Shown in pieces: positions 8,950-15,537 of a stretch of 45,087 bases of DNA. Position 1 is the stretch's first letter, and the number at the start of each line of letters is the position of its first letter. The DNA is from a bacterium (lineage in GTDB: Bacteria; Cyanobacteriota; Vampirovibrionia; Gastranaerophilales; JAILCC01): positions 1 to 45,087 of the forward strand of contig JAILCC010000011.1 in NCBI GenBank assembly GCA_024680555.1, in the 5' to 3' direction. The position numbers and the translations under genes are program-made. The notes beneath the pieces were generated by a model, which had not been told where the DNA came from, did not search any database, and worked only from the letters and a program-made list of their open reading frames with translations.

Positions 8950-8983
8950 AAAAAGGCAGTAACAAGAAGTCACAGCCTTTTTT
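8950..8983 (-). terminator. Terminator of tRNA-Leu(CAG)
   Basis: On the minus strand an aaaaaggc/gccttttt stem with an imperfect upper part and a T-tract starts 2 nt after the CCA end of the tRNA. Confidence 0.7.
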
Positions 8984-8984
8984 A

Positions 8985-9069
8985 TGGTGTCGGTAGGGGG
9001 ACTTGAACCCCCAAGCTGTTAGGCACATGAACCTGAATCATGCGTGTCTACCAATTTCACCATACCGAC
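8985..9069 (-). tRNA. tRNA-Leu (anticodon CAG)
   Basis: 85 nt including an encoded CCA. The acceptor stem is gtcggta/taccgac with discriminator A. The anticodon stem is catga/tcatg around the loop ttCAGgt. A long variable arm marks class II. The T-arm is gggggttcaagtccccc. It reads CUG codons. Its last 19 nt are copied at 6285-6303. Confidence 0.95.
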
Positions 9070-9163
9070 AGGCAAATACAAAATCGGTGTATCGTTCAAT
9101 TTCAGCGTAGCATAATAGGTTTGCTCGGTCAATATTTGCGCAAAAATTTGTGCTTTATATTTT

Positions 9164-9192
9164 TTGCAAAAGTTTTTTGGATGTGGTATAAT
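9164..9192 (+). promoter_or_regulatory. Sigma-70 promoter of large RTX gene
   Basis: A -35 ttgcaa (9164-9169), a 17-bp spacer and a consensus -10 tataat (9187-9192). The predicted start near 9199 gives a leader of about 25 nt. This is close to a consensus promoter, so strong expression is likely. Confidence 0.8.
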
Positions 9193-9224
9193 CGACACGT
9201 TAACATTTTAGACGGGGGTTTCTA

Positions 9225-12200
9225 ATGGCTATTATTAACGGAACAGACGGTAACGACATTCTTAACGGCACAGCTGAAGACGACCTTATATTTGGTCTTG
9301 CAGGCAACGATACAATTAACGGTAATGCGGGCAACGACTATATTCAAGGCGATGATGACGACGACAAAATCAACGGTGGCGGCGGCGATGATATAATCTA
9401 TGGCGGCAACGGCGCTGACTATATTCTCGGCGGCGGCAGCAACGATACAATTAACGGTGGTGCAGGTGATGATACAATTGACGGCGGCAACGGCAAAGAT
9501 ACTTTGAACGGCGACGACGGCAACGATATTATCTACGGCGGCGCAGGCAAGGATAAAATCAGTGGCGGCAACGGCAATGATAAATTATATGGCGGCAACG
9601 ATGATGACAAAATCAACGGCGGCGCAGGCGATGACTATATTGAAGGTGGCAGCGGCAACGATACCGTTTACGGCGGCGGCAGCAACGATACTATTTACGG
9701 TGATGCCGGTGAAGATAACCTTTACGGCGACAACGGCAACGATACTATATACGGCGGTGATGATGATGACAACATTGACGGCGGGGCAGGCAACGATATT
9801 GTTTACGGCGGCAACGGCAGCGACTACATAGCAGGCGGCGCAGGCAAGGATAAACTTTACGGTGACGATGGTCACGACACTTTTGAAGCCGGTGACGGAA
9901 ACGACCTTCTTGAAGGCGGCGAAGGAAACGATACTCTCTGCGGTGAAGACGGTGATGATACAATTAACGGCGGCGCAGGTAATGACCAAGGCTTTGGCGG
10001 TGACGGAAATGACAAAATCCGTGGTAATGACGGTGATGATTACCTCCTTGGCAGCTACGGCGAAGATACCATTTACGGTGATGCAGGCGATGACGAAATC
10101 TACGGCGGCGAAGATAATGATACTCTCTACGGCGGCGCAGGCAACGACTATATATACGGAAACGAAGGCAAAGACTGGATTTACGGCGGCGCAGGCGACG
10201 ACTATATTCACGGCGGTGACGACAATGACTATCTTTATGGCGAAGGCAGCAACGATGTTATCTACGGTGGTGCAGGTGAAGACCAAATCTTCGGCGGCAA
10301 CGGCAACGATTCTATCCATGGCGGTGATGATGGCGACTATCTCTTAGGCGAAAACGGCAACGACGTTATTCATTGCGGCGACGGTAGAGACACTGCTCAA
10401 GGTGACGACGGCGACGATACTATATATGGTGATGCAGGTGACCATAATTGGTTATACGGCAATGACGGAAATGACACTCTCTACGGCGCCGATACAGGTA
10501 CCAATGGTCTGTATGGTGGTAATGGCAACGATACTATTATTGGCGGCAACTTCTATGACCATATCCAAGGTGAAGAAGGCGATGACAAACTCTACGGCTA
10601 CGGCGGTGATGATCTTATAAACGGCGGATACGGAAATGATACTATCTACGGCGGTGCAGGCGCTGACTATCTACAAGGCCTCGACGGTGATGATATCATA
10701 AACGGTGATGCCGGCAACGACACAATTTTGGGTGATAACGGTGATGATAAAATCAACGGCGGTGGAGGCGACGATTATATTCTCGGCGGTGACGGCAATG
10801 ATACCGTATATGGTGGCGGAAGCAACGACGATATCGAAGGCGGCAACGGCAACGATATCATATACGGTGATAACGGAAATGATAAAATACACGGTGATGC
10901 AGGCAACGACTATATCGAAGGCGGCGCAGGCAACGACAAACTCTACGGCGACGGCGGCGAAGATACAATCTATGGCGGTATAGGCAACGATACTATCTAC
11001 GGCGGCGGCAGCAACGATTATATTGAAGGCGGTTACGGTAACGATTATATCGACGGTGGCAACGGTAATGACCATATTGACGGCGGTGCAGGCGATGATA
11101 CTATCTACGGCGGCGCAGGCAACGATGAACTCTTCGGCAGCGGCGGAAATAACTTTATTGATGCAGGTGATGGTAATGATACCGTTTATTGTGATTATGG
11201 ATACGATAAAATCTATGCCGGAGCAGGTGATGATAATATTACGATAGCAGGAGATTCTTTAGGCACAGATGTTTATGTTGGTACAGGCAATGATACTGTA
11301 GAAGTAAATGCATATACTTTAAATCCTGAAGTAAACATACATTTTGAAAATGGTGACGGTAACAATGTTCTTGCCGGCTTGTCATCTGATTTGGATGCCA
11401 CCGGTTCTAATATCAGTTTATACTCTGATTCTTTGATGCAAACGATAGATGCGGGCTTTGGACCTCTGTATAAGTACATACATGGTTCAATGGACGGTAA
11501 CAATCTTGTTCTCGATTTGACAGGCGGAGAAAATTTCACGATAGAAAATTATAATACTCTTAGTAGTGAACAAGCTGCAACAATAGCGGCATATGGTTTG
11601 GGCGAAACCGGTGAGTTGGGCAGTTATCTCAAGTTTGACCAAGATATTGAGTATGCTGACCCTGCTACTTCAAGCCTCCATATAGAAGATAATTATAAGC
11701 TGGTTTTGGGTCTTGATTATGAACAAACCTCAGATAAGGATGTAACTATTGATGGCAACTACACTTCGGTTTTAACAACAAGCGGTGAGTATGACCAATA
11801 TGTAACTGTAAACGGTCACCATTCGACGGTTTATGCAACCGGTGCTGAGGTGGATTTGACTATATGCAGCCATGATAACAAAATTTTTGTGAAAAATTCT
11901 AGCGATATCGATATGGCAAAAAATTTGTATAATAACGAATTGTATATATATGGCAATGCGTCATTTGGTACTTCAGTAGGAGGTTCAACCACTGTTTCTA
12001 TGGTAGGAAGCACCTATTCAAATATACATTCAAACGGCAGCGATTACTTCTACATCGACAACAGTTCAATGGAAGTAAATATTACTTTTGATGACAGTTA
12101 TAGTACAAGATATATTACCTCTGATGCAAATTGTTTCTATAATGTATATAATGCCGCAAACGGAGACGGAATATATATGACCAAAAAGTATAATGAAAGT

Positions 12201-13049
12201 AATGGTGCTCCGACCGAAATCATGTTCCAAAGAAAAACCGACCAGTTAGACCTTTATTATGAAACACCTACCAACCACATGGAAAGTGCACATATTAAAC
12301 TTGTCGGTAACACCTATGGCGGTGATTTTGATTTGAACAATGAAATGGTTGCAAGATATATCAGATTAGATATGCTAAATAGTAAAGGTTCTTATGCAAT
12401 TGCAGCAAAGCTCTCTGAAATGACTCAATACGTTGATATGGGTAACTTCACTTCAATGAATATCAGGAAAATTGCCGAAGGCGGTGCTATACTAGACTAT
12501 GCACCAAAGGCTTATGTTGAAAGCACAAAAAATATAAACACCACTTACACATTCAACACCACAACTACTGATATGCAAGTAACAATTAACGACCACGCAG
12601 GAAGTGATACATTGAACCTTTCTGAAAATACAAAGGGCGAAAGATTCCGCTTCTTCTTTGATGTTGACAAAGACGGCGATATACTCGGAACAGATTTGTA
12701 TGTAATGTCAATGTCAAACGGTGAAAATATGAAGGATAGTTCTTTGTGGAACTTTGTTACAAATCACGATATGGATGTTACTTACCTCAAGATTGCAAAC
12801 TTCTTCGATGGCGAAGGCAACTATGGCGACGGCTACATTGAAACCATCACCGGAACCGACGGTTACTCTTGCGATATGGCAACATGCATTGATGACATAA
12901 AAGCAGATGCAGTAGCATGGTTGAACGATTCTCACGGCGGTGTATATTATGACACTGTAATGGATGCAGTTACCAATCCTGATGCTAATACAAATCTACT
13001 TGTGGAAGCATATTTCCAAGAAAATAATTGGAATAGCTATTGGTCATAA
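9225..13049 (+). CDS. Large RTX calcium-binding repeat protein, probably type I secreted
   Basis: 1274 aa with no Sec signal. From residue 4 to about 690 it is an almost unbroken array of more than 70 nonapeptides of the type GGxGNDxIx (for example GGAGDDTIYGGNGNDK), which should fold as one very long calcium-loaded beta roll. Residues about 690-1100 are beta-rich and without repeats, including NGDGNN and TSDKDVTIDGNYTS stretches. The last 165 or so residues (from TYTFNTTTT at about 1107, through DTLNLSE, FRFFFDVDKDGD and DAVAWLNDS, to the end) match the C-terminus of the RTX protein at 3352. A gggggt ribosome binding site is 6 nt before the ATG. It is a single-gene unit with its own promoter and terminator. 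No adhesin or enzyme domain is recognised; surface, matrix or ice-binding-like roles are all possible. Confidence 0.9.
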   Translation: MAIINGTDGNDILNGTAEDDLIFGLAGNDTINGNAGNDYIQGDDDDDKINGGGGDDIIYGGNGADYILGGGSNDTINGGAGDDTIDGGNGKDTLNGDDGNDIIYGGAGKDKISGGNGNDKLYGGNDDDKINGGAGDDYIEGGSGNDTVYGGGSNDTIYGDAGEDNLYGDNGNDTIYGGDDDDNIDGGAGNDIVYGGNGSDYIAGGAGKDKLYGDDGHDTFEAGDGNDLLEGGEGNDTLCGEDGDDTINGGAGNDQGFGGDGNDKIRGNDGDDYLLGSYGEDTIYGDAGDDEIYGGEDNDTLYGGAGNDYIYGNEGKDWIYGGAGDDYIHGGDDNDYLYGEGSNDVIYGGAGEDQIFGGNGNDSIHGGDDGDYLLGENGNDVIHCGDGRDTAQGDDGDDTIYGDAGDHNWLYGNDGNDTLYGADTGTNGLYGGNGNDTIIGGNFYDHIQGEEGDDKLYGYGGDDLINGGYGNDTIYGGAGADYLQGLDGDDIINGDAGNDTILGDNGDDKINGGGGDDYILGGDGNDTVYGGGSNDDIEGGNGNDIIYGDNGNDKIHGDAGNDYIEGGAGNDKLYGDGGEDTIYGGIGNDTIYGGGSNDYIEGGYGNDYIDGGNGNDHIDGGAGDDTIYGGAGNDELFGSGGNNFIDAGDGNDTVYCDYGYDKIYAGAGDDNITIAGDSLGTDVYVGTGNDTVEVNAYTLNPEVNIHFENGDGNNVLAGLSSDLDATGSNISLYSDSLMQTIDAGFGPLYKYIHGSMDGNNLVLDLTGGENFTIENYNTLSSEQAATIAAYGLGETGELGSYLKFDQDIEYADPATSSLHIEDNYKLVLGLDYEQTSDKDVTIDGNYTSVLTTSGEYDQYVTVNGHHSTVYATGAEVDLTICSHDNKIFVKNSSDIDMAKNLYNNELYIYGNASFGTSVGGSTTVSMVGSTYSNIHSNGSDYFYIDNSSMEVNITFDDSYSTRYITSDANCFYNVYNAANGDGIYMTKKYNESNGAPTEIMFQRKTDQLDLYYETPTNHMESAHIKLVGNTYGGDFDLNNEMVARYIRLDMLNSKGSYAIAAKLSEMTQYVDMGNFTSMNIRKIAEGGAILDYAPKAYVESTKNINTTYTFNTTTTDMQVTINDHAGSDTLNLSENTKGERFRFFFDVDKDGDILGTDLYVMSMSNGENMKDSSLWNFVTNHDMDVTYLKIANFFDGEGNYGDGYIETITGTDGYSCDMATCIDDIKADAVAWLNDSHGGVYYDTVMDAVTNPDANTNLLVEAYFQENNWNSYWS

Positions 13050-13068
13050 TATTGGCTATATAAAACAG

Positions 13069-13100
13069 AAAAAAGTCGGGCAGAAATGTCCGACTTTTTT
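13069..13100 (+). terminator. Terminator of large RTX gene
   Basis: A 14-bp stem (aaaaaagtcgggca / tgtccgactttttt, one G-U) with a gaaa tetraloop, 19 bp after the stop codon. It is palindromic enough to work on both strands. Confidence 0.9.
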
Positions 13101-13124
13101 GTGCTACAGCACAGTATTGCCCTA

Positions 13125-13213
13125 GCGAAATCCGCTGAACCCCAAAACAAGGTTCTCGCCCGACCTACTCAATAATTTAAAAACCAATAACAAAAGTTAT
13201 TGGTTTTTAAATT
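13125..13213. repeat. tRNA-linked hairpin repeat, copy B (box plus hairpin only)
   Basis: The conserved box (gaaatccgctgaacccc, then aaaacaaggttctcgccc, ending about 13168) is followed by the same perfect 18-bp hairpin as copy A (13174-13191/13196-13213, aaaa loop). The variable upstream part of the unit is absent because the large RTX gene's terminator region abuts it. Confidence 0.7.
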
Positions 13214-13228
13214 GTCGGTGGGGGGACT
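13209..13228 (-). repeat. tRNA-Leu(GAG) 3'-end remnant (direct repeat)
   Basis: The 20 bp aaattgtcggtggggggact recur at 13433-13452, where they form the 3' end of the intact tRNA-Leu(GAG). Here the tRNA sequence breaks off into cctcttggatt, almost the same junction as at 6304. Confidence 0.8.
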
Positions 13229-13437
13229 CCTCTTGGATTATCGGCTACTCACAGAGTTTGAATTACGTTACATTTTTACTTCGTAAAAATTTCACTCCAT
13301 AACTCTGTTCGTGGGGACAGCGTTCCCTCACATACGTTCGGTCAGCCTTGCCGAAATCCGCTGAACCCCAAAACAAGGTTCTCGCCCGACCTACACAGTA
13401 ATTTTAAAGCGATAACAAAAGTTATCGCTTTAAAATT
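13229..13437. repeat. tRNA-linked hairpin repeat, copy C
   Basis: Non-coding. It starts with cctcttggatt, has a ttttacttcgtaaaa hairpin in the middle (about 13278-13292) and the conserved box at 13351-13394. It ends in a 17-bp hairpin (13400-13416/13421-13437, aaaa loop). The final hairpin differs in sequence from those of copies A and B (gcgataac instead of accaataac) with matching changes in both arms, so its pairing is conserved. Confidence 0.7.
13400..13437 (-). terminator. Terminator of tRNA-Leu(GAG)
   Basis: A 17-bp stem read on the minus strand (aattttaaagcgataac / gttatcgctttaaaatt, tttt loop). It abuts the discriminator base of the tRNA, so termination and 3' maturation must be closely linked. 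Confidence 0.7.
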
Positions 13438-13517
13438 GTCGGTGGGGGGACTTGAACCCCCACAGATTTCTCCACACGCCCCTCAAACGTGCGCGTCTAC
13501 CATTCCGCCACACCGAC
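13437..13517 (-). tRNA. tRNA-Leu (anticodon GAG)
   Basis: 81 nt with CCA not encoded. The acceptor stem is gtcggtg/caccgac with discriminator A. The anticodon stem is cacgt/gcgtg around the loop ttGAGgg. It has a class II long variable arm and a T-arm with gttcaagtc. It reads CUC/CUU codons. Unlike the tRNA-Leu(CAG) gene, CCA must be added by the CCA-adding enzyme. Confidence 0.95.
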
Positions 13518-13591
13518 ATATTGGTTTTTGAGTTTTCAAATTACATTTTTATTCTAACAAAAACATATTTTTTTGCAAAAGCTGAATTTTG

Positions 13592-15340
13592 CTACGGCTG
13601 TTTGATTATCATTTCGCAGTTTTTGCAGTCAAATTCAATCGGGTATCTTTTGCCGAATTCGTCTTCCAGAAATAGTTTTTCCTTGCTTTTGCATCTGCCA
13701 AGAGCATATTTTATACAGTGTTTTGTCCTCATTAGCTCGGTATTAGGCTGTTTTTGGCTTTCAAATGCCTTTTGGACTACTTTCGCTCCCCTTTTTTCAT
13801 AAAAAGTTTTGGCAAAAGAATTATAGATATTGCCTTTGTAGTCGATTTCTTTTTCAAAGTACGGAACGACTTTTATTTCTGCACCTGCCGGTCTTTTGTA
13901 ATTTTTCAATCTTTCCTGCATAAGTTTTTCTAAAATATTTCGGCGCAGTTCATTTATTTGGGAAATCGGCAAAAACGGTGTTTTTGAGAAATTGATTTTA
14001 ATATCCTGTACATAAAAATCGCTCTCTCCTGTTTTATTGAGTTGCTCAATGATGGTTTGCTGCGCCTTATCTGCGTTTTTCGCCTCTTCAAACCCCTCGG
14101 ATAATATTTCTGCTTTGTTACCGTCTTCATCAACGGCAAGCAATTTTTTGTCATCAAAAATGAATGTTACCCCTATTTTTCGGGTGGTTTTGGAATTGTC
14201 CAGAGCCTTGTTAAATTCAAAATCGATGTTTCGGTAGAGTTGGGTGCCTGTTTTTATAGCCGACATTTTGTTGGGAAAAATTTTTCCGTTTTCGACTTTG
14301 TTGACCAAAAAGCCTTTTATTTCTCCGTTTTCAAAATAGCATAAGCCGTCTTGCGGTGAAATTTTTCCGTCTGTTTTCAAGTAATTTTTGCCGACTTCTT
14401 TGACTTTTCCGATTTTTTCACCGATAAATTTTGGCGTATCAAAGTTGAAGCAGTTTTCTCTGCCATTGAGAAAATATGTGGTAAAACCACGGTTAAATGC
14501 CTTGTTTACGTCAGGCTCAAAGTCGAAAAAGACTTTGCCCGACGAGGTTTTTTGTGCACACTCATCAAGCTGTTTTCTGTAGTAGCCGACCACGTTTTTT
14601 ATGTAATTTTTGTCCTTTAATCTGCCTTCAATTTTGAATGAAACTACCCCTGAGTCAATTAAATCTTTGATTTCGGATGAAGCGTTAAAATCTTTTAAGC
14701 ATAGCAGGTGTTTGTTTTTGACTAAATAATTTCCGTTTTCATCCAAAAGCGAGTATTTTTTTCGGCAGGGTTGGGCGCATTCTCCTCTGTTTGCGCTTCT
14801 TCCGCCAATGTATTGGCTTAGGTAACATTGTCCGCTATAAGATACGCAAAGTGCGCCGTGGACAAATGTTTCTATTTCAACATCCGATTTTGCGCAAATT
14901 TCCTTAATTTGCTCTTTGGAAAGCTCTCTTGCCAAAATTACTCTGTTGAACCCTGTGTCAGCCAGAAATTTCACTTTTTCCAATGTTCTGTTATTGCATT
15001 GGGTGCTTGCGTGCAGTGCAATCGGCGGCAAATCAACTTCTAACAAGCCCATATCCTGCACTATAATTGCGTCAACTCCGATATCGTATAGCTGATGTAT
15101 GAGTTTTTGCGCCTCAAGCAGCTCTTTGTCATCAAGAATTGTATTTATGGTGACGTGAACCCTGACGTAAAATTTGTGCGCATAGTCAACAAGGGCTTTT
15201 ATATCATCAAGGTTATTAGACGCATTTTGCCTTGCACCAAAGGAGCTTGCTCCGATATAAACGGCATCAGCACCGTAATTTATTGCGGTTATTGCGCATT
15301 CTTTATCTTTTGCAGGTGCAAGAAGTTCTGCTTTTTTCAT
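13592..15340 (-). CDS. Peptidase U32-family protein (RlhA/TrhP-like, probable RNA hydroxylation)
   Basis: 582 aa. The N-terminal half is a TIM-barrel-like U32 domain (AELLAPAKD at 4-12, NYGADAVYIG). The signature HGALCVSYSGQCYLS and RGECAQPCR (about 160-195) carries the conserved cysteines now thought to hold an iron-sulfur cluster. Members once called collagenase-like proteases include RlhA (23S rRNA C2501 hydroxylation) and TrhP (tRNA U34 hydroxylation). The extra C-terminal half, with KIGVTFIF...DG-type beta strands and a final C-x(6)-C...C-x2-C group (KHCIKYALGRC, FDCKNC), fits the longer RlhA-type branch. It is co-translated with the 38-aa peptide upstream (TAATG overlap). The exact RNA substrate cannot be told from sequence alone. 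Confidence 0.85.
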   Translation of the reverse strand: MKKAELLAPAKDKECAITAINYGADAVYIGASSFGARQNASNNLDDIKALVDYAHKFYVRVHVTINTILDDKELLEAQKLIHQLYDIGVDAIIVQDMGLLEVDLPPIALHASTQCNNRTLEKVKFLADTGFNRVILARELSKEQIKEICAKSDVEIETFVHGALCVSYSGQCYLSQYIGGRSANRGECAQPCRKKYSLLDENGNYLVKNKHLLCLKDFNASSEIKDLIDSGVVSFKIEGRLKDKNYIKNVVGYYRKQLDECAQKTSSGKVFFDFEPDVNKAFNRGFTTYFLNGRENCFNFDTPKFIGEKIGKVKEVGKNYLKTDGKISPQDGLCYFENGEIKGFLVNKVENGKIFPNKMSAIKTGTQLYRNIDFEFNKALDNSKTTRKIGVTFIFDDKKLLAVDEDGNKAEILSEGFEEAKNADKAQQTIIEQLNKTGESDFYVQDIKINFSKTPFLPISQINELRRNILEKLMQERLKNYKRPAGAEIKVVPYFEKEIDYKGNIYNSFAKTFYEKRGAKVVQKAFESQKQPNTELMRTKHCIKYALGRCKSKEKLFLEDEFGKRYPIEFDCKNCEMIIKQP

Positions 15341-15456
15341 TATTTAATCCAATTGTTTATGAGATTAGCCGTAAATTCAAATCCGCCGATAACTTTAAAC
15401 CCGATAACCGCCAAAACAAAAATCCCGATATTGATTATGCTTTTTAAACAACCCAT
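15340..15456 (-). CDS. 38-aa single-span membrane peptide coupled to the U32 gene
   Basis: The peptide starts MGCLKSIINIGIFVLAVIGF and ends in NNWIK. It has one hydrophobic helix (about residues 7-25) and a short polar tail. A ggagat ribosome binding site is 5 nt before the ATG. Its TAA overlaps the ATG of the U32 gene (TAATG), so the two are translationally coupled. This is strong evidence that the small frame is real. The function is unknown; a Cys at position 3 is not in a lipobox context. Confidence 0.65.
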   Translation of the reverse strand: MGCLKSIINIGIFVLAVIGFKVIGGFEFTANLINNWIK

Positions 15457-15537
15457 GATTTATCTCCATAAACATTTGTAACAATTAAGTTTATTATATC
15501 AGACTTTTTTTGTATAGTGTAGATAAGGGAGTAAAAA

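Noticed and set aside
6304..8986. A complete integrative element
   Set aside because: There is no integrase, excisionase or transposase in the segment, so only scar-like repeats can be claimed.
8821..9006. 61-aa frame before tRNA-Leu(CAG)
   Set aside because: It overlaps the tRNA terminator and the 3' part of the tRNA gene and has no ribosome binding site.
9585..10319. Long minus-strand frame (244 aa, Val/Ala/Ile-rich) and several plus-strand frames rich in Met/Thr/Ala across 9562-11250
   Set aside because: They are shadows of the repetitive RTX DNA, whose 9-codon period keeps stop codons out of other frames. No ribosome binding site and no sensible composition.
9234..11290. Short regular repeats that at first look like a CRISPR or tandem-repeat array
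   Set aside because: The period is 27 bp, in frame with the nonapeptides, without unique spacers. They are coding RTX repeats.
13452..13802. 116-aa plus-strand frame
   Set aside because: It is antisense to tRNA-Leu(GAG) and to the 3' end of the U32 gene.
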